64,000 nucleotides of DNA from Rhodobacterales bacterium HTCC2255 (GCA_000153745.1 DS022282.1:965495-1029494); one strand, 5' to 3'; positions 28,294 to 38,306 are shown, counted from the stretch's first letter. A program made the numbers and translations. The notes: generated by a model not told the origin, from the sequence alone.

Positions 28294-29519
28294 AATTTTA
28301 CTCTCTGCTTTGAGAAAATAGTCTCATTTGTGGCACTTGGTTTTTTTGGAATGCAAAAAGATAAAGCAAGTGATATTGCTGCTATTCCAGAAGCCACAAT
28401 AAAGACAAATGCAGGAGAATATAGCCAAATATAACCAAGCAATGCTGGTAAAACTACAGCTCCAATATGATTAATTGTAAAAGCTACTGCTGCCGTTGAT
28501 GCTATATCTGCTGGATCAGCAATCTTTTGAAAATATGTCTTTTGAGCAATTGATAATCCAAAAAATAAATGGTCAAGAACATATAATGTAGCAGCCAGTG
28601 CTACGCTCCATCCAAAAACATAAACGCCACCATATGCAGCGAAAATTATGATTAATCCAAAATATTCAAATATAAGAGCATTACGCTCACCAAACTTTTG
28701 AACGATACGCCCAATAATCGGACCAAATAACATATTTGCAATATAGTTTATTAAGAACAAAACTGTAACTTCATGAACTTGAAATCCAAATTTTTCAACC
28801 ATCATAAATGCAGCAAACACAATGAAAATTTGTCGCCGTGCACCAGCCATAAACTGAAGTAGATAAAATAACCAATATCGTTTTCTTAAGATCAACGTTG
28901 AATTTTGAATTGTTGGACCCTGAAACCTTGGATATGCAAAATAACAAAACATGGCTATTAAAATAGTAATACTACCACTAATTAAGTAGAGCTTATTATA
29001 ATCCCACCCAAAATATTTCCAAGCAATAGCAACCCCACCATATGCAATTAATGATCCTGCTGATCCAACAGCAAGAAGCCAACCTAATGTTTGGGGTGCT
29101 CTATCTTTTGGAATCCATTGCAATTCTAAACTTTGTTTTACAGTTTCATAATAATGAAAACCAAGGCTAGATATAAATGTTGTTATTAACAATCCACCAA
29201 AAGTTGGAAACCATGCAGTGACAGCAACAGCAGCGCCAAGCATTATCAATGAAACGATTGCTAAAATTTGTTCACGCATTATCCAAAGAACTACAATCAC
29301 AGCAACAGCAAAGAAGCCCGGTATTTCCCTTATGCTTTGAAGCCAACCTAAATCTGAGCCATCAAAATTTGCACGCTCATGTACAAAATTATTCAATAAT
29401 GCCATCCATGTAGCAAAACCCATATGCATTCCAAAAACCATCAAAGCCAATAAAGCTATTGGCCGCCTCCAAAATGGAAGAGTATGTGCATTTTGTGTAA
29501 GAACGGTGTTTGTATTCAT
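28290..29519 (-). CDS. MFS transporter
   Basis: Major facilitator superfamily carrier of 409 residues with about twelve transmembrane segments. The two halves are separated by a short loop near residue 200 (FAYPRFQGPTIQ), and the loop after TM8 contains GRIVQKFGERNALIFEY, a variant of the family's loop motif. Substrate not predictable. An ATG at 29519 (MNTNTVL) is favoured over 29537 because AGGT precedes it at a usable distance. Coupled by 4-base overlap to the MATE gene. Confidence 0.82.
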   Translation of the reverse strand: MNTNTVLTQNAHTLPFWRRPIALLALMVFGMHMGFATWMALLNNFVHERANFDGSDLGWLQSIREIPGFFAVAVIVVLWIMREQILAIVSLIMLGAAVAVTAWFPTFGGLLITTFISSLGFHYYETVKQSLELQWIPKDRAPQTLGWLLAVGSAGSLIAYGGVAIAWKYFGWDYNKLYLISGSITILIAMFCYFAYPRFQGPTIQNSTLILRKRYWLFYLLQFMAGARRQIFIVFAAFMMVEKFGFQVHEVTVLFLINYIANMLFGPIIGRIVQKFGERNALIFEYFGLIIIFAAYGGVYVFGWSVALAATLYVLDHLFFGLSIAQKTYFQKIADPADIASTAAVAFTINHIGAVVLPALLGYIWLYSPAFVFIVASGIAAISLALSFCIPKKPSATNETIFSKQRVKL

Positions 29520-29590
29520 ATAGATATTACCTATCACAAACGAGGAAAAGAACTATGTATGATATAATTCTTTAACCAGAAAAAACAAAA

Positions 29591-29610
29591 GCCGCACAAA
29601 ATTGTGCGGC
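29591..29610 (-). terminator. Intrinsic terminator after rpsD
   Basis: GCCGCACAA (29591-29599) pairs with TTGTGCGGC (29602-29610), with a run of T on the minus strand and A on the other side. It starts 25 bases beyond the rpsD stop codon. Confidence 0.9.
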
Positions 29611-29634
29611 TTTGAAAATTCTATAGTACTAAAT

Positions 29635-30255
29635 TTAGTTTTTAGCGTAATATTCAACAACTAAATTTGGCTCCATGATTACTGGATATGGTACATCCGC
29701 AAGAACTGGGGTACGAACAAATTCAGCTTTCATTTTTGATGCATCAACATTTATGTACTCAGCAAAATCACGCTCTGCAGATGCGAGAGCTTCAATTACA
29801 AGTGCCATTTGACGTGATTTTTCACGAACTTCGATTACATCACCTTCTTTAACTCTGTATGAAGGTATATTTACTTTTTTACCATTAACAGTCACGTGCC
29901 CATGGTTAACAAACTGTCGCGCAGCAAAAACTGTTGGTACAAATTTTGAACGATACACTACAGCATCCAAACGACGCTCAAGCAATCCAACAAGATTTTC
30001 ACCTGTATCACCATTTACTCGAACAGCTTCTCCGTAAATACGACGAAATTGCTTTTCTGTTAAATCGCCATAATAACCTTTAAGCTTTTGCTTAGCACGC
30101 AATTGGATACCAAAATCAGACAATTTTTGCTTACGGCGTTGGCCATGTTGACCTGGCCCATATTCACGACGGTTTACTGGAGATTTTGGTCGACCCCAAA
30201 TGTTTTCACCCATGCGGCGGTCTAGTTTATGTTTGGCAGCTGTACGTTTAGTCAT
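29635..30255 (-). CDS. rpsD: 30S ribosomal protein uS4
   Basis: Primary 16S rRNA-binding protein that nucleates assembly of the 30S body. The 206 residues match the family from [21 protein letters not shown] through the S4 RNA-binding domain (about 96-160: [41 protein letters not shown]). AAGGAG precedes ATG 30255 at ideal spacing. It stands alone between the MFS gene and divergent glnE, as in many alphaproteobacteria, rather than in the alpha operon. Confidence 0.97.
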   Translation of the reverse strand: MTKRTAAKHKLDRRMGENIWGRPKSPVNRREYGPGQHGQRRKQKLSDFGIQLRAKQKLKGYYGDLTEKQFRRIYGEAVRVNGDTGENLVGLLERRLDAVVYRSKFVPTVFAARQFVNHGHVTVNGKKVNIPSYRVKEGDVIEVREKSRQMALVIEALASAERDFAEYINVDASKMKAEFVRTPVLADVPYPVIMEPNLVVEYYAKN

Positions 30256-30382
30256 ACGCTGGACTCCTTAAATTAAAATAAGAGCGCTTTCCTTTCCCTT
30301 AGCTGAAATGCCTTGGGCGACAGGTAACTTCTTGCGAAGGCCACAAACACCAATATGGTCACCAATATTTGGCGATGAGCGG

Positions 30383-30410
30383 CTTATATAGGTACCAATG
30401 GCAGAGTCAA
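30383..30410 (-). promoter_or_regulatory. rpsD: Probable sigma70 promoter of rpsD
   Basis: On the minus strand TTGACT (30410-30405) and TATAAG (30388-30383) are separated by 16 bases. This would give an untranslated leader of roughly 120 bases before rpsD. The leader contains a direct repeat of CACCAATAT (plus-strand sense), and S4 often represses translation by binding its own leader, so autoregulation is possible but not shown. Confidence 0.5.
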
Positions 30411-30469
30411 CGCTTTGTGTATAAGTTTTTCCCATTGACCAATTCTTAAGGGAATACCAAGATTACTTT

Positions 30470-33226
30470 ATGATTTTTAAAGAACACATATTGCACTTTC
30501 CAATACCTTTTGATCCATCTGTTGGAGAAAATATGAAGTCAGTATATAGTGACCTACCATCTGAAACTCAAAAATTAATCAGAGGGATTGCAGGCAGTAG
30601 TTCTTTTTTAAAAAAACTATTAGAGCAACATAGTGAGTGGTTGTTAACTCATTGGGAATTCAGTCCTGATGACGCCATTCTAGCGGCTCGTAAATTAGAT
30701 GGCAATTTAGACATTGCATTAAGAATTGCAAAAGCAAGAACAGCTTTAGTTTTAGCTTTAATAGACTTATCTCACTTGCGCCCACTTGAGTGGATTACAG
30801 AAAACCTAACAAATTTTGCTGATTTTGCAGTTCAATCAGCATTAAAAAGCGAATTAGAACTTTGCGTCTCAAATAGCAAAATCAAGAAGAAATTTCTTGA
30901 TGAAAATAATTCAGCTGGAATATTTGTTTTAGCAATGGGAAAAATGGGAGCGCATGAACTCAATTATTCATCTGATATTGATTTAATTTTTTTATTCGAT
31001 GGTTCTCAATTTCCAGAAGAAGAAATATCAGATTATCGCTCAATATTCATAAAAATTACACAAAAAGTTTTTTCTCTTATTTCTAAAAATACTGCACATG
31101 GATATGTTTTTAGGACTGACCTAAGATTACGTCCAAATCCTTCAGTAACCTCAGTATGCCCTACTATGCAAAGCGCTGAAGCATATTATATTCGTGAAGG
31201 GAGAACCTGGGAACGCGCCGCGTTTATAAAAGCACGTGTTTGTGCTGGAAATAAAACGATTGGGAACAATTTCTTGCAAAGAATGCAAAAGTTTATTTGG
31301 AGACAGGAATTAGATTTTGCAGCAATTGGGGAAATTGAACAGCTTTTAATTCAATCTCGCCAACACAAAGAAATATCTGGTCCAATAACGGTTGAAGGTC
31401 ATAATCTTAAGCTTGGGCAAGGTGGTATAAGGGAAATTGAATTTTTTGCTCAAGCCCATCAACTGATTTATGGAGGCAGGCACCAAGATTTAAGGCAAAT
31501 TTCAACCCAGGGTGCTCTCCAAGCACTATCTGATCAAAACCGCATTACTCCAAAAATAGCTAAAATATTAATTACAGCATTACGCCAGCATAGAAAAATT
31601 GAACATCGAATTCAAATGCTTCGAGACACACAAAGTCATTCAATACCAACTAATCTAGAAGAACTAGAACGCCTTTGTGCATTATCTGGATACGTAAAAT
31701 TAGAAGATTTCAAAGATGATATCATAGCAGAACTTCGTAAAACACATTCTGCTACTAAAACTTCATCTAGAATAATTAAAAAAAATACTTCACCAACTGA
31801 CCAACAAAAAATACGTTTTGATGAATGGCGAAAACTGCAAGCTTTTAAATCAGAAAGAGCCGTTGAGGTTTTTGAAACACAGTTGCAATATATTTGGAAT
31901 TACGCACAAAAATCTAAGAACCCAAATGAAGTACTAGATTATTTTGGATATTTTTTATCAGGCTTAACTTCTGGCGTTCAATTATTTTCACTTTTTGAAC
32001 GTAGACCAGATATTTTAGAAAAAGTTATTTACGTAACAAGCTTATCTAAACAATTGGCTGATGCTTTAGCAAAGCAAGTAAGCGTATTGGATGGTCTTGC
32101 AGACACTGGCCCTGACGCAATACCATCTAGCTTAACTGGCTTTCAAAAAAGCTTACAAGCTAGATTAATAAATACCAAAGATTTTGAAACCTCTTTAACA
32201 AATACAAGAGCTTGGAAATCTGAGGAACATTTCAAAATTATTTTTGCTCAACTTACACAAATCATAACACCTCAACGCGCTGAAAAAGCTTATTCAGATT
32301 TAGCACAAACGTGTTTAAACTTATGCTTGGATCAAGCTCTTTGCGAAACAAAAAGACGGTTTGGCGAAATTCCTGGAAGTTCTGTAGCAATCTTAGCAAT
32401 GGGCAAAATGGGCTCTCAAGAAATGAGTTGTACTTCTGATTTAGACATTATTGTGATTTATGATGGCAACCCTGACTCAGTTTCGAGTTTTAAAGAACTC
32501 GATATAAGGACTTATTTCCAAAAAGTTACACGAACTTTAATTAGTGGTTTATCCTCATCAATGTCTTACGGAAGATTATACGAAGTTGATATGCGGCTTC
32601 GTCCATCTGGTAGGGCTGGTACTGTCGCTACAAGTTTAGAAGGTTTTGTAAATTACCAAAAAACCAAAGCATGGCTTTGGGAAAAACTTGCTTTAACTAG
32701 GGCACGGGTTGTGGCTGGAGATAAAAAACTTTGTAGCGAAATTAATAAGGCATTAATTGATATACTTGATCAGAAAAATGATCCGAGAGAAATCTCTATT
32801 GAAGTAAATGATATGAGACTAAGAATTTCCAAGTTAGAGATAGATATCAAACAAAAATGGCAAATTAAAAAACTTCTTGGAGGTATTTTAGATTTAGAAC
32901 TTCTCTCGCAAAGTTTAACCTTATTAATCAAAGGAAAAAATCGCAAACCATCTGACCAATTAAAAAATGCTTTTGATAAAAGAATTATAAGCAAAAGTGA
33001 TTATGATGTTTTATTCAACTCATTGGAACTCTTTAGTGTAATTGAACATTTAAAAAGATTATTGGGAATTAAAGAATTTAAATTAGATAGTTTAAGCACA
33101 CCAGCTGTTGAATTATTTATAAATAATACAGGCATTGAATCAATCAATCACATCGGGCAAGAAATTGAAAAAAGTTTAAGCGAAAATTCTGATTTAATAC
33201 AAAAATTAATATCTGAACTTAAATAA
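30470..33226 (+). CDS. glnE: Glutamine synthetase adenylyltransferase/deadenylase
   Basis: Bifunctional enzyme that adenylylates and deadenylylates glutamine synthetase in response to PII, setting nitrogen assimilation. The 918 residues have two nucleotidyltransferase domains, each with the signature GKMG...S(D)xD: residues 157-171 (deadenylylase half) and 645-660 (adenylylase half), plus the GGIREIEFFAQ motif between them. The upstream ATG is kept despite a weak ribosome-binding site because HFPIPFDPSVG before the internal Met matches the N-terminus I recall for Rhodobacterales GlnE. The stop is 3 bases from the convergent racemase-family gene. Confidence 0.95.
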   Translation: MIFKEHILHFPIPFDPSVGENMKSVYSDLPSETQKLIRGIAGSSSFLKKLLEQHSEWLLTHWEFSPDDAILAARKLDGNLDIALRIAKARTALVLALIDLSHLRPLEWITENLTNFADFAVQSALKSELELCVSNSKIKKKFLDENNSAGIFVLAMGKMGAHELNYSSDIDLIFLFDGSQFPEEEISDYRSIFIKITQKVFSLISKNTAHGYVFRTDLRLRPNPSVTSVCPTMQSAEAYYIREGRTWERAAFIKARVCAGNKTIGNNFLQRMQKFIWRQELDFAAIGEIEQLLIQSRQHKEISGPITVEGHNLKLGQGGIREIEFFAQAHQLIYGGRHQDLRQISTQGALQALSDQNRITPKIAKILITALRQHRKIEHRIQMLRDTQSHSIPTNLEELERLCALSGYVKLEDFKDDIIAELRKTHSATKTSSRIIKKNTSPTDQQKIRFDEWRKLQAFKSERAVEVFETQLQYIWNYAQKSKNPNEVLDYFGYFLSGLTSGVQLFSLFERRPDILEKVIYVTSLSKQLADALAKQVSVLDGLADTGPDAIPSSLTGFQKSLQARLINTKDFETSLTNTRAWKSEEHFKIIFAQLTQIITPQRAEKAYSDLAQTCLNLCLDQALCETKRRFGEIPGSSVAILAMGKMGSQEMSCTSDLDIIVIYDGNPDSVSSFKELDIRTYFQKVTRTLISGLSSSMSYGRLYEVDMRLRPSGRAGTVATSLEGFVNYQKTKAWLWEKLALTRARVVAGDKKLCSEINKALIDILDQKNDPREISIEVNDMRLRISKLEIDIKQKWQIKKLLGGILDLELLSQSLTLLIKGKNRKPSDQLKNAFDKRIISKSDYDVLFNSLELFSVIEHLKRLLGIKEFKLDSLSTPAVELFINNTGIESINHIGQEIEKSLSENSDLIQKLISELK

Positions 33227-33229
33227 ATG

Positions 33230-33961
33230 TTATTTAAATAAATACCCTTCACAGCTTTTTGACAATCCCCCATTAGATAACTGGCTCATGTGCCAAGCTA
33301 ATACCTGATTACTGGATAAGACAGGTTTTCTAATTTTTTCTTCAATGCTTTTTATAACAGGAAGTGTATTTAAATTAGTGCATGATAAGAAAATCGCGTC
33401 AACATCTTGTCTACCTAATGCAACAGCTGCATCCGAAATAGATACAGTGCTAATTTTAACAACTCTTTCTTCTATTTCTTCGTTAAAACTTCCAAAAATT
33501 GGTGTCTCCACGCCAGATAAAAATAAAGTTTCTCTAAGCCCAGCACTTACTGCTTCTACATATGGGGATAAAAAACCAATTCGTTCTATTCCAAGATGCC
33601 TACACGCAGCAATTAAAGCACTCACAGGTTCTGTAACATGTTTAGTCTTGCATCTATCTTTAACAATTTTTGCAATATTTTCAGCTCCAATAACTGAAGT
33701 GCCAGACGTGCACCCATAACCAACAACATCAAAATCTACCGCATTGGGTAATAAAGATACTGCTATGGGTAGATCTTTTTCCATTTGTTTTAAAGTGTCA
33801 GTAGATACGGTTTCTGCTGAAGGAATTCGCGAGATATGAAGATTTACTTTTGGATCAAATTGTTGCCGCGCATCTAATTCAATTCTTTGGTCAGCTTGCA
33901 ATACAATCAAGCCCATCGTTGGATTATAATTTTCTTCCAATTTATATGAAAAATTATTCAT
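33230..33961 (-). CDS. Asp/Glu racemase superfamily protein (maleate isomerase / EutA-like)
   Basis: Protein of 243 residues of the Asp/Glu racemase fold with both catalytic cysteines in place: GYGCTSGTSVIG (Cys near 82) and LSCTNLNTLPVI (Cys near 195). The first motif is the one I associate with maleate cis-trans isomerase, arylmalonate decarboxylase and the ectoine-operon protein EutA rather than with true aspartate or glutamate racemases. Last gene of a tightly coupled trio, overlapping the M24 gene by 4 bases. With a C4-dicarboxylate transporter upstream, maleate or a related diacid is one possible substrate; ectoine-like compounds are another. The reaction is not determined. Confidence 0.75.
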   Translation of the reverse strand: MNNFSYKLEENYNPTMGLIVLQADQRIELDARQQFDPKVNLHISRIPSAETVSTDTLKQMEKDLPIAVSLLPNAVDFDVVGYGCTSGTSVIGAENIAKIVKDRCKTKHVTEPVSALIAACRHLGIERIGFLSPYVEAVSAGLRETLFLSGVETPIFGSFNEEIEERVVKISTVSISDAAVALGRQDVDAIFLSCTNLNTLPVIKSIEEKIRKPVLSSNQVLAWHMSQLSNGGLSKSCEGYLFK

Positions 33962-35097
33962 TCAATAATTACCATCTCTTTATAAAATGTTGAAAGTTTT
34001 TCTGCACCGTCTTTTCGAATTACAATATTTTCTTCATGAACCATAATGCGACCATCTATAGTTTCTATTGATGGCTCTAATGTTAAAACCATTCCTTCTA
34101 CGATTTCGGTATGATCATCAGGAATAAAAGATGGCCATTCTGTCAATTGCATCCCCAATCCATGACCAAATCGTCCTGCTTCTAAAGCTTTTCCTGCTCC
34201 TGTAATTTTTGCCATTGCATGGAAAATATCCGCAGCTGTTGATCCACTTTTTGCAACTTCTAATCCTGCCATAACAGCATCAACTAAATAACCATGACAA
34301 GAAATAACGCGGGGATCTGGCTTACCCATAGAAAAATTTCTATCAAAATCACAAAAGTAACCATCCCACATTAAACCAGTATCCAACATAAGAATATCAC
34401 CATCCTTAATTTGAATATCTGCAGCTGGAGAAATAACATCATAATAACCCCCAGCGCCTAGTCCCATTGAAACATAAGGAACACTATCAGCACCTGACTG
34501 CAAACACGCAGATTGAAATTTACGATTAATATTTGATTGTGTCATTCCTATCTCTGCAAAATCTTTAACTGAATTAAATGCATTGTCAGCAATACTACAT
34601 GCATGCCTGATCTTGTTTATTTCAGCTTCTGATTTTACCATGCGAAGTTGACGAACAATCCCATAATCAGATGATATATCTACTTCTTCAGATAACTTTT
34701 TCATGTCTGCATACGGCATACGAACATGAGATTCTAATCCATCTGGGATTCCTATTCTTCCATCTTTAGCCACTTCATTTAAAGTATCTATCAAAAGGCC
34801 AATACCATCATCAACCATGTTTGGAGCAAGCCATGTTCTGATATCATCTATCCAAGTTGAATTCATCAAAGAATATCCAATACTTGGTATTACAGCGATT
34901 GGCTTTCCAGAGGCTGGAACAATTAGAAACCACGGCCGTGCAGGACTTTGCCAGAATTGCGTAAGAAATCCTGTGAAATAACGAACATCAGGTTCTGTGG
35001 TCAGCAACAAAGCTGATAAATTATTTTTTACCATCAAGCCTTGAGCTAAACTAACGCGGTTTTGAAATTCTTTGTCTAAAAAACCCCTTTGCATCAT
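33958..35097 (-). CDS. M24 family (Xaa-Pro dipeptidase / creatinase fold) hydrolase
   Basis: Metal-dependent hydrolase of 379 residues. The N-terminal creatinase domain (about 1-140) is followed by the pita-bread domain with all five metal ligands visible: Asp in LMLDTGL, Asp in CDFDRNF, His in FGHGLGMQ, Glu in TLEPS and Glu in VHEENI. Relatives include aminopeptidase P, creatinase and ectoine hydrolase DoeA/EutD; the sequence does not settle which. It overlaps its neighbours by 4 bases on both sides, so it acts in the same pathway as the lyase-like and racemase-like enzymes. Two adjacent ATGs start the frame. Confidence 0.82.
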   Translation of the reverse strand: MMQRGFLDKEFQNRVSLAQGLMVKNNLSALLLTTEPDVRYFTGFLTQFWQSPARPWFLIVPASGKPIAVIPSIGYSLMNSTWIDDIRTWLAPNMVDDGIGLLIDTLNEVAKDGRIGIPDGLESHVRMPYADMKKLSEEVDISSDYGIVRQLRMVKSEAEINKIRHACSIADNAFNSVKDFAEIGMTQSNINRKFQSACLQSGADSVPYVSMGLGAGGYYDVISPAADIQIKDGDILMLDTGLMWDGYFCDFDRNFSMGKPDPRVISCHGYLVDAVMAGLEVAKSGSTAADIFHAMAKITGAGKALEAGRFGHGLGMQLTEWPSFIPDDHTEIVEGMVLTLEPSIETIDGRIMVHEENIVIRKDGAEKLSTFYKEMVIIE

Positions 35098-36110
35098 TCA
35101 TCTGGTCCTTCTGATAATATACACAGAACACGTGCATCTGCTGGAAGATCTGACATCATCATAGCTGCAATTCCAGCGCCACCTGATGAAGATGTATCTA
35201 AGTTATATTTAGGCAATACTTTTATTGCATCCAAACATTCTTTTTCAGTCAATGTAACAAAACTATTAGCGTCCCGGGATAAACCAGCTAACGCAATTAA
35301 TGAAGCTTCCTTACAATCAAGTCGACCCATATCAGAAACTGGCCCTGAAGTAGAAGCAAACTTCCCTTCAATAATTGAATTTGTAAGTGCCGGTGCGTAT
35401 GCAGGTTCAACAACAGTAATAATCGGTACATCTCCCCAGGCATTTCGAAAACATGCAGCCATAGCACCAGCCATACCTCCAACACCTGCTTGTAAATAAA
35501 TGTGGCTTGGAAGATGATCTATTTCCTGAATAATTTCGGCAGCCATCACTGTGTAGCCTTCCATCAATCTCCAAGGTCTTTTAAAATATCCATCCCATGA
35601 ACTATCCGATAATAAGACCCAATCATTATCAGTAGCAGCTTTTTGTGCAGCAAGCATTGAAGCTTCATAGTTATCACCTGCTCTAACAACAGTAGCTCCA
35701 ATTTTTGACAACCGCTTTGCAAAATCTTCAGGCACAGTATGTGAAAGGTAAACCACGGCTTGGGCACCAAAAGATGATGCTCCAGCAGCAACTGATAGCC
35801 CATGATTTCCAGCAGATGCAGTTACATAAGTAGTGTTTGTCACATCACCTTCAGATGCATCACTTGCGATTACATATGCAGCACCAAGAGCTTTAAAGCT
35901 CCCAAGATTCATTCTATCTCTTTCATCTTTTACATGTATTGACGCTATGCCTAAATTTTCAGCAAGTTTATCAACAGACATTAAAGGGGTTTGAAAATGT
36001 GCAGGACAATTTTTTAACATTCCTACTGGTCTCGCACTATTTGTGCTTGGCAATGGAACCTCTGCCATTTGGATCCCAGTTTTAAAATATTGATTAGTAA
36101 TATGCTGCAT
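35094..36110 (-). CDS. PLP-dependent diaminopropionate-ammonia-lyase-like enzyme
   Basis: Fold-type II PLP enzyme of 338 residues. The PLP lysine is in LGSFKALGAAY, the phosphate loop near AGVGGMAGAM, and TASAGNHGLSVA is the substrate/PLP-ring loop. KDERDRMNLGSFKALG and the YFKRPWRLMEGYTVMA stretch (written here in part) resemble diaminopropionate ammonia-lyase more than threonine dehydratase, but the protein is about 60 residues shorter than DpaL. It may deaminate a hydroxy- or diamino-acid. AAGG is placed 8 bases before ATG 36110. It starts a three-gene coupled set lying 96 bases after dctM. Confidence 0.75.
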   Translation of the reverse strand: MQHITNQYFKTGIQMAEVPLPSTNSARPVGMLKNCPAHFQTPLMSVDKLAENLGIASIHVKDERDRMNLGSFKALGAAYVIASDASEGDVTNTTYVTASAGNHGLSVAAGASSFGAQAVVYLSHTVPEDFAKRLSKIGATVVRAGDNYEASMLAAQKAATDNDWVLLSDSSWDGYFKRPWRLMEGYTVMAAEIIQEIDHLPSHIYLQAGVGGMAGAMAACFRNAWGDVPIITVVEPAYAPALTNSIIEGKFASTSGPVSDMGRLDCKEASLIALAGLSRDANSFVTLTEKECLDAIKVLPKYNLDTSSSGGAGIAAMMMSDLPADARVLCILSEGPDE

Positions 36111-36206
36111 GAAAATAACCTTAAAACGTTTTTACAAACTATTAGAAGAAATGCATTTATGTTACTAGCCTCATTACGACCTTGATTAGTTTAAAAACAA
36201 ATTAAA

Positions 36207-37601
36207 TTATTTCATTATTATTTCTGGTCCCATTACAGAGTTTGGCAATACTGTAGATATCCATGGAACGTATGTAATCAAAATTAAGAATACAAACATT
36301 ATGGCTAGGAATGGTAACGCTGCTCGCACCACACCCATCATAGACATGTTAGCCACGCCTGCAGTTACAAATAAATTCAAGCCAACAGGAGGAGTAATCA
36401 TTCCTATTTCCATATTTACTACCATAATTATACCTAGGTGGATTGGGTCAATTCCTAGCTCCATTGCTATTGGAAAAACTAACGGGGCTACAATTACTAA
36501 TAGACCGGATGGCTCCATAAATTGGCCACCAATCAGCAAGATGATATTTACAATGATTAAAAACATTATTGGCCCAAAACCATATGAAATCATAACAGAT
36601 GTGATTTTTTGAGGTAATTGTTCATCAGTTATCACATGCTTCAATAACAATGCATTTGCTATAACGAACATTAGGGTTACTATGAGTTTTCCAGCGTTGA
36701 ACAATGTATTTCGAGTATCTTCATGCCAAAAGGCTGTTATCAAAGCCTGCGGGTTTCGAAACAAACTTTTTCGCGTCTCACCTTCTTCAGTCGCTAAAGG
36801 CCCCATATCTCGATAAATGAAACTTGAAACAATAAAAGCGTAAATAGATGCAACTGCTGCAGCTTCTGTTGGGGTAAATATTGCACCTGTGACACCTGGG
36901 ATACCATAAATACCAATCATTATTATCACAATTAAAAGCAAACCCCACGCAGCGTCGTTAAAGCTTTCATATATTTCGCGCCAACCTAACCATTTACCAG
37001 ATGGCATATTTTTAACGCGCGCCATTACATAGATACCAACCATCAACATGGATCCTGCTAATAAACCTGGAATAACACCTGCTAAGAACATTCGTCCAAC
37101 CGACACTTCTACTGCTGCAGCGTATACAACCATAACAATCGAAGGTGGTATCAATATTCCCAAAGTACCAGCATTACAGATTACTCCTGCGGCAAATTCT
37201 TTGGTATAACCAACTTGCCTCATAGCAGCGATAACAATTGAACCAATTGCAACCACTGTTGCTGGCGAAGAACCCGATAGTGCCGCAAAAATCATACAAG
37301 CTAATACGCCTGCGATTGCTAATCCACCACGTAAGTGACCCACAAGTGCAATTGAAAACCTTATAATTCTTTTTGCCACACCGCCAGTTGACATAAATGA
37401 AGAAGCTAAAATGAAAAATGGTATTGCGAGAAGTGTTGAATGTCCTTCAAAAGCTTCAAAAATTGTTTGTGCGACAGATGCTAAGGAGCTATCAGAAAAA
37501 ATCAGTAGAAAAACAATCGATGAAAAACCTAATGATACTGCAATTGGCACACCGATCAGCATTAGGATAATCACCATTGCAAAAAGTAAGAAGAGTTCCA
37601 T
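36207..37601 (-). CDS. dctM: TRAP transporter large membrane subunit (DctM)
   Basis: Sodium-driven transport subunit of a tripartite ATP-independent periplasmic carrier. The 464 residues hold about twelve to thirteen hydrophobic helices with the DctM hallmarks: VPIAVSLGFSS, HSTLLAIPFFILASSFM, AALSGSSPATVVAIGS, NAGTLGILIPPSIVM and the second-half MVVNMEIGMITPPVGLNLF. A cytoplasmic loop around 250-290 (RDMGPLATEEGETRKS) is longer than in short DctM proteins. The start overlaps the dctQ stop by one base. Confidence 0.95.
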   Translation of the reverse strand: MELFLLFAMVIILMLIGVPIAVSLGFSSIVFLLIFSDSSLASVAQTIFEAFEGHSTLLAIPFFILASSFMSTGGVAKRIIRFSIALVGHLRGGLAIAGVLACMIFAALSGSSPATVVAIGSIVIAAMRQVGYTKEFAAGVICNAGTLGILIPPSIVMVVYAAAVEVSVGRMFLAGVIPGLLAGSMLMVGIYVMARVKNMPSGKWLGWREIYESFNDAAWGLLLIVIIMIGIYGIPGVTGAIFTPTEAAAVASIYAFIVSSFIYRDMGPLATEEGETRKSLFRNPQALITAFWHEDTRNTLFNAGKLIVTLMFVIANALLLKHVITDEQLPQKITSVMISYGFGPIMFLIIVNIILLIGGQFMEPSGLLVIVAPLVFPIAMELGIDPIHLGIIMVVNMEIGMITPPVGLNLFVTAGVANMSMMGVVRAALPFLAIMFVFLILITYVPWISTVLPNSVMGPEIIMK

Positions 37602-38272
37602 TATTTTATTTCCTCAGCAGCCATGGCTTTATTTGCTTCTTCAACTTCTTCTTCAGCCTCATGGCTGACAATCAACATATCCATTTTACCATTCCAAATT
37701 GATACCCCGGCTTGAACAAAGCGAAATAGCAATAAAGCCATAGATAGTGGCATTACAAAATATGGAACAACCTTAGGTAGTTTTTCATATTCCATTCCAT
37801 CATTAAACACAGTTTCAAGCCATCGCATAAAAAATGGTACTGGAATATCTTGTGTTTCATACCAACCACGACCACGGACTGTAAAATCAAATCCAATTGG
37901 AAACCAACGACCTTCTGTTGTGGGTAAGTTTGCATAGGGAGCCCAATAATCCCAGGATCCTTTGAGCATTAAAAATGCATAAAAAATACAAATAAATGCT
38001 GCAAATAATGCCAAAATTTTACGTTTTTTTGATCCAAGTGTGTTTATAATTGCATCAACACCTAGGTGTGAAGTTTTTTTAACTGCATAAGTGGCACCCA
38101 ATAAAACCAACCATGCAAATAAAAATACTGTTAATTCTAAAGCCCAAAAAATATTAGAGTTAAATACATACCGAGCGACAACATTAGCAAATGTTAATAA
38201 GGCCATGGTGCCTAAAATTACTGCTATTAAGTTTTCCTCAATACGATCAACCCACGAACTTTCTTCTTTCAT
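37601..38272 (-). CDS. dctQ: TRAP transporter small membrane subunit (DctQ)
   Basis: Four-helix partner of DctM (223 residues from ATG 38272). It has the N-terminal EENLIAVILGTMALLTFANVVARY helix (given in part), VFLFAWLVLLGATYAVKKTSHLGVD, and a long periplasmic insert typical of C4-dicarboxylate DctQ from roseobacter-type bacteria (region about 100-170). ATG 38272 is chosen because AGGAG lies 5-6 bases upstream; the open frame to 38320 runs into the intercistronic hairpin. It ends with an acidic tail. Confidence 0.92.
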   Translation of the reverse strand: MKEESSWVDRIEENLIAVILGTMALLTFANVVARYVFNSNIFWALELTVFLFAWLVLLGATYAVKKTSHLGVDAIINTLGSKKRKILALFAAFICIFYAFLMLKGSWDYWAPYANLPTTEGRWFPIGFDFTVRGRGWYETQDIPVPFFMRWLETVFNDGMEYEKLPKVVPYFVMPLSMALLLFRFVQAGVSIWNGKMDMLIVSHEAEEEVEEANKAMAAEEIK

Positions 38273-38306
38273 GATAGCTCCTGAAATCTCTGACTTGAAT
38301 AAAGAA

